NCBI GenBank assembly: GCA_040380145.1
Contig: JBEIJQ010000124.1
Location: 1-9,249, forward strand
Length of the DNA: 9,249 bases
Direction: 5' to 3'
From: JBEIJQ01 sp040380145
GTDB taxonomy: Bacteria; Bacteroidota; Bacteroidia; Chitinophagales; Saprospiraceae
Position 1 is the first letter of the stretch. The number at the start of each line of letters is the position of its first letter. Below, in pieces: positions 1 through 6,921 of this stretch. The position numbers were made by a program, and so were the translations under genes. The notes below the pieces were generated by a model. The model had not been told where the DNA came from. It was given only the letters and a program-made list of their open reading frames with translations, and searched no databases.

Positions 1-1
1 G

Positions 2-1246
2 ACCGAGGCCGTCCGCAAACTGTACGACGAGGTGGAAGCCCCGATCATCCGCGTGCTGGCCGACATCGAGTCCGAGGGCGTGCGCATCGATCCGGATTTT
101 CTGACGGCCTATTCGTCCGTGCTGGAAAAAGAGATCAAGGAACTGCAGGAAAAAATCTATGCTGATGCCGGTGTGCGCGAGATCAACCTCAACGCCCCGG
201 GACAGATCGGCGACCTGCTCTTCGTCCGGATGAAAATCCCCTACCGGTGGAAAAAAACCAAGACCGGACAGTTTTCCACCGACGAGGAAATCCTCTCCGA
301 ACTGGCCGCCGAGCACGGCATCGTGCGGGATATCCTCGATTACCGCGGTCTGGCCAAGCTCAAATCCACCTATGTGGACGCACTGCCGCGGATGATCAAT
401 CCCCGCACGGGACGCGTCCACACATCCTTCAACCAGGCGCTGGCGCAGACCGGACGGTTGAGCTCCCAAAATCCCAATCTGCAGAACATCCCCGTGCGCA
501 CCGAGCGCGGGCGCGAGACCCGAAAGGCTTTCGTGCCGCGCGACGCCGGCCATGTGCTGCTCTCCGCCGACTATTCGCAGATCGAACTGCGCCTCGTGGC
601 GCACATCAGCGGCGACCAGACCTTGTTGGAAGCCTTCCGGCAAGGTCACGACATCCACACGGCCACCGCCGCCAAGGTGTTCGGGGTCGCCCTCGAAGAA
701 GTGACCAAAGAACAGCGCTACAAGGCCAAAACCGTGAACTTTTCGATTCTGTACGGCGCGGGGGCGCACAACTTGTCCAAACAGCTCGGCATCCGCCGCA
801 GCGAGGCGCAGCAGATCATCGAGGCGTACTTTGCACAGTTCACGGGCCTCAAGGCCTACATGGAGGGCACGGTGGCCGAGGCGCGCGAAAAGGGCTATGT
901 GACCACGCTGCTCGGCCGCCGGCGCTACCTGCGCGACATCAATTCGGTCAGCGCGGTGACCCGCGCCAACGAGGAGCGGGTGGCCATCAACACGCCCGTT
1001 CAAGGCTCTGCCGCCGACATGATCAAGGTGGCGATGATCCACATCAACGAAGCGCTCCACCGCGGCGGATTCGGGGCGCGGATGATCCTGCAGGTGCACG
1101 ACGAACTGGTCTTCGATGTGCCCCGCACGGAAGTGGACGCCCTCCGCCCGATCATCGAAGAGGCGATGAAAAACGCATTGCCGGGACTGCTCGTGCCCAT
1201 CGAAGTGGGCATCGGGACGGGCGAAAACTGGTTGGAAGCCCATTGA
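2..1246 (+). CDS. polA: DNA polymerase I, C-terminal polymerase domain (5'-truncated by window edge)
   Basis: Family A DNA polymerase, which fills gaps and replaces RNA primers during replication and repair. The frame is open from base 2 and reads as polymerase sequence from the first codon (TEAVRKLYDEVEAP), so the GTG at 32 is an internal valine and the true start, with the exonuclease domains, lies upstream of the window. All three polymerase motifs are visible. Motif A is DYSQIELRLVAH, with its catalytic Asp at 569-571. Motif B, the O helix, at 716-757 reads RYKAKTVNFSILYG and keeps the Arg, Lys, Phe and Tyr that contact the incoming nucleotide. Motif C is QVHDELVFD, with the His-Asp-Glu at 1097-1105. 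The usual NFG of the O helix is NFS here, a variant I believe also occurs in other Bacteroidota. The gene ends in TGA at 1244-1246; the glycosyltransferase gene begins 13 bp later and is probably co-transcribed. Identity is near certain. Confidence 0.97.
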   Translation, partial: TEAVRKLYDEVEAPIIRVLADIESEGVRIDPDFLTAYSSVLEKEIKELQEKIYADAGVREINLNAPGQIGDLLFVRMKIPYRWKKTKTGQFSTDEEILSELAAEHGIVRDILDYRGLAKLKSTYVDALPRMINPRTGRVHTSFNQALAQTGRLSSQNPNLQNIPVRTERGRETRKAFVPRDAGHVLLSADYSQIELRLVAHISGDQTLLEAFRQGHDIHTATAAKVFGVALEEVTKEQRYKAKTVNFSILYGAGAHNLSKQLGIRRSEAQQIIEAYFAQFTGLKAYMEGTVAEAREKGYVTTLLGRRRYLRDINSVSAVTRANEERVAINTPVQGSAADMIKVAMIHINEALHRGGFGARMILQVHDELVFDVPRTEVDALRPIIEEAMKNALPGLLVPIEVGIGTGENWLEAH

Positions 1247-1259
1247 TCCGATCCGCGCC

Positions 1260-2879
1260 ATGAACCTTGCCGACGAACGGAACGATTTCTCGGGCGACCG
1301 TGCCCTGTGGACGCTTTTTGCGGGCATCACCGCCGCCCATCTGCTGGGAATGTGGCTGGTGCCCGTGCTGGAAGTGGATTCGGCGCAATACGCCAGCATC
1401 GCCCGCGAAATGGCCGAAACGGACGGCTGGCTGGTGGTCAAGCACCGCGGCGCGGATTACCTCGACAAGCCCCCGCTGCTCTTTTGGTCGGCGGCGGCGC
1501 TCTTCAAGATCTTCGGCCCGCACCATTTCTTGTTCCGCCTGCCGGCGTTTTTGGCCACCTTGCTGGGCGTGTACGCCGTGTGGCGGATGGCCCGTCGCCT
1601 GTACGGACCGGAAGCGGCGGCGGTGGCTGCGCTCGCGCTGTACGGCAGCCAGGCCTGGTACCTGATGGTCCACGACCTGCGTGCCGATACGATGTTGGCG
1701 GCGGCGGTCGCCGTGTCCACTTGGCAATTGTGGGAGTACTTGGAAACCGGTCGCCGGGCCTACTGGCTGGGCGGGTTCACGGCCTTGGCCCTGGCGCTGA
1801 TGGCCAAAGGGCCGATCGGCGCGGCCGTGCCTGCGATGGCGCTCGGCGCGCATCTGTTGGCCAACGGGCGTTGGCGCGACCTGTTCAGGCCCGCTTGGTT
1901 GTTGGGTGCGCTGTGGGTACTGCTGCTCCTTTCGCCGATGCTGTGGGGCCTTTGGCGTCAATTCGGGGCGGACGGTTGGTATTTTTTCTTTTGGAAACAA
2001 AGTTTCGGGCGCATCACGGGCGAAAACGAATGGAAGAACGATTCGGGTTTCGGCTTCCTGTGGCACACTTTCCTGTGGGCGTTTCTGCCGGGGAGCGTGG
2101 CCGTTGTGGCGGCGTTGGTCCGCGTGGTCCGAAGCGGGCGTTGGGCGGCGGCGGCTTTGCCCGTGGCGGGCTTTTTATTGCCGCTCGCCGCGCTTTCCTT
2201 TTCGCGGTACAAACTGCCGCACTACGGCTATGTGGCCTTTCCGTTTGCGGCTTTGCTGGTGGGCGAGGCCTATCTTTTTTTTCAAGAAAAAATTTTGGAA
2301 AAAAAGGGGTTTCTGCTGGCGCCGCTCGTTTACCAAGGACTTTTGCTGGTGCTGGCCGCAGCGGCGGTGGGGCTTTTGGGCGGCTGGGCCTTTCCCGGAC
2401 GACCGGTTTTGTCTTACGCTTTGGCGGGTGCCGCATGGCTGGCCGGTGCGTGGACGCTGTTCTGGGGCAACGGGCTGTACCGGCTGTGGATGCCCGGGCT
2501 TTGGGCTTTGTTGTCCGCCAACCTGTGGCTCAACACCGCGGGCTATCCGGCCCTGTTGGAATACCAGGCCGGCGTTCCCGTGGCCCGCTTCCTCGACGCC
2601 CTACCGCCGGAAACGACCGTCGCCTATTACCGGGCGGGCGGCCACTCCCTGGATTTTTATCACGGCCGTTGGCCCGTGTTCGACTTCCGCGGCTGTGCTC
2701 CGGGCACGCTGCTGGTGACCGATGGGCCGGGCCTCGAGGAGGTGCGCGGCGCGGGCCGCGCGCATGCCGTCCTCGGCGAGTGGCCCAATTTTCCGGTGTC
2801 CAAACTGAACGGGCGGTTCTTGGATCCGCGGAAAAGGGCCGCGCAGACTGCTCCGTGGTATGTGCTGCGGTTGGAATGA
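1260..2879 (+). CDS. ArnT/PMT-type polyprenyl-phosphate sugar glycosyltransferase, integral membrane (GT83-like)
   Basis: A 539-residue polytopic membrane protein of the ArnT / dolichyl-phosphate-mannose mannosyltransferase superfamily (PMT_2, GT-C fold). These enzymes transfer a sugar from a polyprenyl-phosphate carrier to lipid or protein on the periplasmic face. Sequence hallmarks are the acidic site in the first periplasmic loop (Asp40 in VLEVDSAQYASIAREMA), DKPPL at 69-73, FRLPAFLATLLG near 92-103, HDLRAD at 138-143, MAKGPIG at 181-187 and SRYKLPHYGYVAFPFA at 315-330. About 11-13 hydrophobic segments run from residue 16 to about 425, followed by a soluble C-terminal region (about 430-539), the usual layout. 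The ATG at 1260 is the first start after polA and places MNLADERNDF just before the first membrane segment. No Shine-Dalgarno sequence is seen. Donor and acceptor cannot be read from the sequence; lipid A, an O-antigen-like glycan or protein are all possible. A basic, homopolymer-rich loop lies at residues 338-351. Confidence 0.86.
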   Translation: MNLADERNDFSGDRALWTLFAGITAAHLLGMWLVPVLEVDSAQYASIAREMAETDGWLVVKHRGADYLDKPPLLFWSAAALFKIFGPHHFLFRLPAFLATLLGVYAVWRMARRLYGPEAAAVAALALYGSQAWYLMVHDLRADTMLAAAVAVSTWQLWEYLETGRRAYWLGGFTALALALMAKGPIGAAVPAMALGAHLLANGRWRDLFRPAWLLGALWVLLLLSPMLWGLWRQFGADGWYFFFWKQSFGRITGENEWKNDSGFGFLWHTFLWAFLPGSVAVVAALVRVVRSGRWAAAALPVAGFLLPLAALSFSRYKLPHYGYVAFPFAALLVGEAYLFFQEKILEKKGFLLAPLVYQGLLLVLAAAAVGLLGGWAFPGRPVLSYALAGAAWLAGAWTLFWGNGLYRLWMPGLWALLSANLWLNTAGYPALLEYQAGVPVARFLDALPPETTVAYYRAGGHSLDFYHGRWPVFDFRGCAPGTLLVTDGPGLEEVRGAGRAHAVLGEWPNFPVSKLNGRFLDPRKRAAQTAPWYVLRLE

Positions 2880-2995
2880 GCGTTTTGGGAGGGATGGTCT
2901 GTGTTGGGCACTCGTTTAGATCCGCAATTATTGTTGAAGGCCGTGTATAGATGGAATCATCTTTTTTCAAATTGAGAGCAAGTGAAAAAAATATT

Positions 2996-3026
2996 TTTTA
3001 AAATATTGATATTCAATTTTTTAAAA
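2996..3026. repeat. AT-rich imperfect inverted repeat (14-base arms, 3-base loop)
   Basis: The arms are TTTTAAAATATTGA (2996-3009) and TCAATTTTTTAAAA (3013-3026), complementary at 13 of 14 positions around the loop TAT. A perfect 14-bp palindrome, AAAAAATATTTTTT (2986-2999), overlaps its left edge. With almost no GC pairs the RNA hairpin would be weak and no T-run follows it on the plus strand, so it does not look like a classical terminator. Curved or easily melted DNA, or a binding site for a nucleoid or regulatory protein, fits better. Confidence 0.6.
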
Positions 3027-3166
3027 TAAAAAATAAAAAAACCATCGAACAAAACAGAGGACTCACAACGACCATTCTGAAACCACGAAAAATCTTTTCT
3101 CTTTGTCCGAAATCGTCCCCTGCGCGAACCGAAATAAACCTTTTCGGGCAAAGTGTGTTTTTGACC

Positions 3167-3197
3167 TTTGTTCGATTCCAAGGGAATCACAATTTTG
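3167..3197 (+). promoter_or_regulatory. Candidate Bacteroidota-type promoter for the MerR gene
   Basis: TTTG at 3167-3170 is followed after 19 bases by CAATTTTG at 3190-3197. The second box matches five of the six fixed positions of the Bacteroidota -7 consensus TAnnTTTG, and the spacing suits the -33 TTTG box. Transcription would begin near 3204, leaving a leader of only about 14 bases before the GTG at 3218. Both boxes are short, so a chance match cannot be excluded. Confidence 0.4.
3174..3188. promoter_or_regulatory. Candidate operator dyad in the promoter spacer
   Basis: A perfect inverted repeat, GATTCC-AAG-GGAATC, sits entirely between the candidate -33 and -7 boxes of the MerR gene. 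MerR-family proteins characteristically bind a dyad in the promoter spacer, so this is a plausible autoregulatory site. The dyad is seen directly; its function is inferred from position. Confidence 0.4.
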
Positions 3198-3204
3198 GTC
3201 CAAA
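3194..3204. promoter_or_regulatory. Second small dyad overlapping the -7 box and presumed start site
   Basis: TTTGG-T-CCAAA is an 11-bp perfect dyad. Its centre (3199) is 18 bp from the centre of the GATTCC/GGAATC dyad (3181), a little under two helical turns, so both would lie roughly on one face of the DNA. It overlaps the candidate -7 element, and a protein bound here would block transcription. It could also be chance. Confidence 0.25.
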
Positions 3205-3217
3205 CGGTTCGTAAACA

Positions 3218-4105
3218 GTGGCGATATATTCGATACGGGACTTGGAAAAGTTGTCGGGGATCCGGGCGCACACGCTGCGCATCTGGGAGCAGCGGTATGG
3301 TATCATAGATCCCAAGCGAACCGCCACGAACATCCGTTTCTATACCGACGAAGACCTGAAATCGCTGCTCAACATCGCGCTGCTCAACAAAAACGGGTAC
3401 AAGATTTCCAAGATCGCGCAGATGACGACAGAGCAAGTGGCTGCCCAAGTGGCCACTATTTCGGAGGAAAATTTCGAAAACGAGACCCAGCTGGATGCGC
3501 TCACCATTTCGATGATCGAAATGGACGAGTCGAAATTCGAGAAGATCGTCGCCACCAATATCGAGCAATACGGTTTTGAGCGGACCATGCTCGATGTGAT
3601 CAATCCTTTTTTGGAAAAACTCGGGCTGCTCTGGCTCACGGGTTCCATCAATCCGGCCCAAGAGCATTTCATCAGCGCGCTGATCCGCCGCAAGATCATG
3701 GTGGCCATCGATCGGGAGCCCATCGTGACGGATCCCAAGGTGCCCAAGTTTTTGCTGTACCTACCGGAAAACGAATCCCACGAACTGATCCTGCTGTTCA
3801 TGCACAGCCTCATCAAGGCGCGCGGGCTTCGTGCGGTCTATCTTGGTCAGAACATCCCTTTCGAGGATTTGCGCTCGGTGCACGAAATCCACCGGCCCCA
3901 ATACCTTTTCACGATGTTTTCTGAGTCTTTTTACAAAGTACCGCTCCAGACCTACCTCAACAAGTTGAGCCAAACCTATCACGACTGCACGCTGTTGGTC
4001 ACGGGCTACCAAGTGGCGGCGCTTTCGCTGGACCTGCCGGCCAATGTGCGGGTGCTCGACAGTTTGGACGAGGCGATCGAATTGCTCGACGGACTGAAGC
4101 GGTAA
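3218..4105 (+). CDS. MerR-family transcriptional regulator with B12-binding-type (CarH/LitR-like) sensor region
   Basis: A 295-residue DNA-binding regulator. Residues 4-75 form a MerR winged helix-turn-helix (YSIRDLEKLSGI, HTLRIWEQRYG). Residues 90-165 resemble the helical cap of the CarH/LitR photoreceptors and keep the W-x9-EH signature (Trp139, Glu149, His150). In CarH that Trp and Glu-His contact the upper face of adenosylcobalamin. Residues 175-295 resemble the Rossmann-like cobalamin domain. In the lower-ligand loop the His is present (Glu186-Ser-His188-Glu-Leu-Ile191), but the usual Gly of the E/D-x-H-x-x-G motif is Ile, so cobalamin binding is uncertain. The start is GTG: an in-frame TAA at 3212-3214 leaves only one codon before it. 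Promoter and dyads lie immediately upstream, suggesting autoregulation. No carotenoid or photolyase gene, common partners of such regulators, is in the window. The gene converges on the permease gene. Family is sure; ligand and targets are not. Confidence 0.9.
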   Translation: MAIYSIRDLEKLSGIRAHTLRIWEQRYGIIDPKRTATNIRFYTDEDLKSLLNIALLNKNGYKISKIAQMTTEQVAAQVATISEENFENETQLDALTISMIEMDESKFEKIVATNIEQYGFERTMLDVINPFLEKLGLLWLTGSINPAQEHFISALIRRKIMVAIDREPIVTDPKVPKFLLYLPENESHELILLFMHSLIKARGLRAVYLGQNIPFEDLRSVHEIHRPQYLFTMFSESFYKVPLQTYLNKLSQTYHDCTLLVTGYQVAALSLDLPANVRVLDSLDEAIELLDGLKR

Positions 4106-4109
4106 CTTC

Positions 4110-5393
4110 TCAGGAGGCGTTCACCAGTGCGCCCAGTCCCTCGGTCCGCGCGGCCCGGGCGGCGGGCAGCCACGAGGCCAACAGACCGACGATCATGATG
4201 GTGCAAAAAACCAAGACGAAATCGCCCGCCCGCAGGTTCATCGGATAGTGTTGGATGATGAGGTTGCCCTCCATCGACACGAGGTGGAAAGTTTCTTGTG
4301 CCCACACCAGAGCTGTGGCCGCGGCAAAACCCACCGTGGAGCCGATCAGCGAGATCAGGGCCCCTTCCAGCAGAAAGACGCGCCGAATAAACCCCGGTGT
4401 GGCGCCCATGGCCACCAACATGGCCACGTCGCGGCGTTTTTCGAGGGCGAGCATCCACAAGGCGCTGATCATGTTGAAGGCAACGATGGCATAGGCGAGG
4501 CAAAGAATGGCAAAGACGGCCCAGCGCTCCATGTTGGTGATCTTGTAAAAGGTTTCGTCCTGCGCGAAGCGGTTTTTTACCGAAAAACCGTCGCCCAGCA
4601 CCTGGCGCAGCGCGCGCTCTACGGCAGCGGTCTTGGCTCCTGGCGCGAGTTTCACCTCCAAGGCCCCGGTCTCGTCGCCGTTGTACGAAAGCAGTTCGCG
4701 CACGAATGCGAGGTCGGCGAAAAGATGGTTGTTGAAATCCTGCAAGATCTCGAAGGTGCCCCCGAGTTCCAGCGAACGGCTCTTGAAGGGCTGTCCGCCC
4801 ATCATGCCCCCTCCTCCGGCGTTGCCCCGCTTGGCCATATAGACCCTGACGGGCTTGCCGCCGCCGCGGAGGCGTTCGTCGTACACGAGGCCCAACTTGG
4901 AGCAGAGGCCGGCCCCGACCACTGCAAAGTGGGTCCCCTCCGGCGAAAGCAGCTCGAAGCGGCCGCCGTCACCGCTGGCCGCCACGACTGAATCTATGTC
5001 GCTGACCGACGCAAAAATCGGGTCCACGCCTTTCAGGACGCCCAGCGACTGGGCGTCTTCGAACGCGAAAAGCGCCACTTCCTCGAGGGTGCGCGAAACG
5101 GCCGCCACGCCCGGTACGGCCGAGACCTTGGCGAGCAGCGCAGAATCCGCATCAAAGACCTTGCCCTGCCGGGCCTCGATCTTGAGATCGGGGTTGAACA
5201 ACCCGAAGCGGTCGCCGATCAAGGTTTCAAAGCCATTGAGGCCGGAGAGGATCAAGATGAACGCCGCGCTGCCCACCACTACGCCCAGCATCGTGATAAA
5301 AGTGATCACGTTGATGGCGTTGGCCGATTTTTTGGCCACCAGATAACGGAAAGCGATGCGGAGCTCGAGCATAAGGCCAAAGGGAAAGGTCAT
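4110..5393 (-). CDS. FtsX-like ABC transporter permease, LolC/LolE type
   Basis: A 427-residue inner-membrane permease of the MacB/FtsX/LolCE superfamily, whose members couple a cytosolic ATPase to extraction or export of lipoproteins and other envelope substrates. It has the standard 1+3 layout: the first membrane segment is at about 28-50 (NAINVITFITMLGVVVG), a large periplasmic core domain spans 51-285, and three segments lie near 291-315, 340-363 and 392-411. The coupling-helix signature EKRRDVAMLVAMGATPGF is at 318-335. A glycine/methionine-rich loop lies at 187-201. The ATG at 5393 is preferred because it overlaps the TGA of the upstream lipoprotein gene as ATGA, implying translational coupling; an internal ATG at 5372 (MLELRIAF, 420 residues) is the alternative. 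The frame stays open far upstream, but that part is antisense-like readthrough of the lipoprotein gene. No ATPase gene is adjacent, so the partner must be encoded elsewhere. Confidence 0.88.
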   Translation of the reverse strand: MTFPFGLMLELRIAFRYLVAKKSANAINVITFITMLGVVVGSAAFILILSGLNGFETLIGDRFGLFNPDLKIEARQGKVFDADSALLAKVSAVPGVAAVSRTLEEVALFAFEDAQSLGVLKGVDPIFASVSDIDSVVAASGDGGRFELLSPEGTHFAVVGAGLCSKLGLVYDERLRGGGKPVRVYMAKRGNAGGGGMMGGQPFKSRSLELGGTFEILQDFNNHLFADLAFVRELLSYNGDETGALEVKLAPGAKTAAVERALRQVLGDGFSVKNRFAQDETFYKITNMERWAVFAILCLAYAIVAFNMISALWMLALEKRRDVAMLVAMGATPGFIRRVFLLEGALISLIGSTVGFAAATALVWAQETFHLVSMEGNLIIQHYPMNLRAGDFVLVFCTIMIVGLLASWLPAARAARTEGLGALVNAS

Positions 5394-6871
5394 TCCGGAA
5401 ATTCGTACGCGCCGAGGTCGGGCAGTGCGTCGCGGGGATGGCCGTCCAGATCGTACAGGATGGGTTGGCCGTTGTAGTCGGTCACGCCGGGCAGGCCGGT
5501 GTTGCGCGCCGGGGAAATGATGGTGTCCAAATGGAAATCGTACGCATCGGGATCCGCAAAGCGCGGATCGAGGTTTTTGTAGGAGTCCACCAGGTTGTAG
5601 GTGAGCGTGTCGGCCTTGACCAAACAGTTTTTGAACAACCACTCCAACGGCGCGGTGGTGTTGTCGCCCTTGTCGAGGTCGATTTCGTTGAACTGCGACC
5701 CGTACAGGATGCAGTTCGTGAAACGGGCCCGGCCGGGGGCTTCCAAAAGGATCTCGTTGCCGTCGTTGTCGTAGGTGACGAAATAATTGCGGTAGGCCAG
5801 CAGGGGCTTGTTTTGGCGCGACACCAGCCCCGTGCCGTAATTGGCGAAGGTGCAGTGGTTGAAGGTGTAATCGCCGCCATAGGTGAGCAGGGCGTTCCAC
5901 TTGACGCTGTTGGCCACCACGGTGTTTTCGGCGTAGATGCTGCCGTTGATACCTAAAATACCCGCTTCGGCCACGTTGTAAACAAAAGTGTTGCGGACGG
6001 TCAGTTTGGGCCTGCCATTGGTCGAGAGCGAATCCACCCACAGGGCGTACAGGGCGTTTCGGATGACGGCGTGCTCCACCACGTTGTCGCGGCTGAACTG
6101 CCCGAAACGGATGCCCTCCCACTGGAAAGGCAGGTCGTCGAATTCGTTTTCCAAGCGGTGGGAGACAAATTGCACGGGGGCCGCCGCGGTGCCCTCCACC
6201 CGCAGTGTGGAGCCGTCGCCCACGTACAGGAGCGCCCGGGCGCCCGGATTGCTGGTCGGGCCGCCGAACATGTGCACCCGCGTACCGGCCTGGATGGTGA
6301 GCGTGGAAAAGGAATCAATGGCCACGATGCCCATCAGCACATACGGTTTGTTGGGCGTGAACACGAGGTTTTCGTTGACGAACCAAGTGATATAGCCCAC
6401 CTGCCCCAAGTACACCGCATCCTGTCCCCAGGCCTGCAGCACCACCCGCTGTTGGTTGCCGTTGGTTTCGAACACGACCGAGTCGAACACCACCAGCGGG
6501 TTGTCGGCGTGGTTGGGGTCTATGTAGGCGTTGGCAAAGACATAGAGGCTGTCGTTGGCGGGAATTTCCACGTCGAGGGCCTCGGTGGTGGCGGTGCCGT
6601 CCACGTTGAGGCGGAACTTGGACTGGGCGCCGCCCGCCAATCGGATGCGGTCTATCCGGAGGGGTTGGTCGTAGGGGTTATAAATCTTGAATTTGCGGGT
6701 GGCCACGCCCATTTGGGTGAACACCGTGTCGAAGGTGAGCGTATCGGTCGAAAAACGCAGGGCGGCTTCCGGATCGGTGAGCAGTTCGGTCTTGCCGCAG
6801 CCGCCGAGGGCGGCCAAGATCCAGAGGGCGCCCAAGAAGGCGGGCGGCAGCCAAAAAAAACGATGCGCCAT
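5390..6871 (-). CDS. Lipoprotein with Ig-like domain and right-handed beta-helix (choice-of-anchor-Q-like)
   Basis: A predicted 493-residue lipoprotein. Residues 1-25 are a lipoprotein signal peptide ending in the lipobox Leu22-Gly-Gly-Cys25. Residues about 35-150 look like an ASH/Ig-type beta-sandwich (RKFKIYNPYDQPLRIDRI). Residues about 165-460 read as a parallel beta-helix, with an Ile-x-x-Gly-Thr opening, TrpGluGlyIle at 251-254 and repeated Asn/Thr/Val-rich strands (VRNTFVYNV, YAENTVVAN, FNHCTFANYG). The C-terminus DLDGHPRDALPDLGAYE (474-490) is the hallmark ending of the family. Such folds often bind or cleave glycans, but no catalytic residues can be assigned. I chose the ATG at 6871 because it gives a compact signal peptide; an in-frame TTG at 6916 would add an unusual 15-residue tail. 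An 8-base T run lies in codons 4-7. The stop overlaps the permease start as ATGA. Cys25 probably anchors it to a membrane; which membrane is not decidable. Confidence 0.85.
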   Translation of the reverse strand: MAHRFFWLPPAFLGALWILAALGGCGKTELLTDPEAALRFSTDTLTFDTVFTQMGVATRKFKIYNPYDQPLRIDRIRLAGGAQSKFRLNVDGTATTEALDVEIPANDSLYVFANAYIDPNHADNPLVVFDSVVFETNGNQQRVVLQAWGQDAVYLGQVGYITWFVNENLVFTPNKPYVLMGIVAIDSFSTLTIQAGTRVHMFGGPTSNPGARALLYVGDGSTLRVEGTAAAPVQFVSHRLENEFDDLPFQWEGIRFGQFSRDNVVEHAVIRNALYALWVDSLSTNGRPKLTVRNTFVYNVAEAGILGINGSIYAENTVVANSVKWNALLTYGGDYTFNHCTFANYGTGLVSRQNKPLLAYRNYFVTYDNDGNEILLEAPGRARFTNCILYGSQFNEIDLDKGDNTTAPLEWLFKNCLVKADTLTYNLVDSYKNLDPRFADPDAYDFHLDTIISPARNTGLPGVTDYNGQPILYDLDGHPRDALPDLGAYEFPE

Positions 6872-6913
6872 GGGCGGCAAAAAATGGGTGATGGGCGAAA
6901 GATCGTGGGTCGG

Positions 6914-6921
6914 CAAAGATA
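6914..6921 (-). promoter_or_regulatory. Candidate -7 box (TATCTTTG) for the lipoprotein-permease pair
   Basis: Read on the minus strand this is TATCTTTG, a full match to the Bacteroidota -7 consensus TAnnTTTG. It lies in the 84-bp gap between the DUF3109 stop and the lipoprotein ATG, about 43 bases upstream of that ATG. I see no good TTTG at the expected -33 distance, so the promoter is incomplete or depends on an activator. It would let the lipoprotein and permease be made separately from the two genes upstream. Confidence 0.4.

Larger units (their letters stand above)
2880..3217. other. 338-bp intergenic region with AT-rich core
   Basis: No credible gene lies here. The left part (2880-2960) shows no clear terminator for the polA-glycosyltransferase unit. 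The centre (2985-3040) has only two G/C bases in 56, with alternating A and T tracts of 4-7 bases, in sharp contrast to the GC-rich genes on both sides. The right part (about 3160-3217) carries the promoter-like boxes and dyads listed separately. The open frames that cross this gap in other frames look unlike any protein family. Confidence 0.8.

Noticed and set aside
1307..2950. A 547-codon plus-strand frame overlapping the glycosyltransferase gene
   Set aside because: It lacks the membrane segments and motifs seen in the correct frame and is Arg/Gly/Ala-rich noise.
2996..3026. The AT-rich hairpin as an intrinsic terminator of the polA-glycosyltransferase unit
   Set aside because: The stem has one G-C pair only and no T-run follows on the plus strand, so it would be too weak and has the wrong layout.
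2957..3667. A 236-codon minus-strand frame across the AT-rich gap and the MerR gene
   Set aside because: It is antisense to the conserved helix-turn-helix region and its upstream part is translated AT-rich spacer; no family resemblance.
5394..6122. N-terminal extension of the permease frame to 670 residues
   Set aside because: The extension is read out of frame through the lipoprotein gene and is Arg/Gly/Pro-rich; the ATGA overlap and the family's normal length place the start at 5393.
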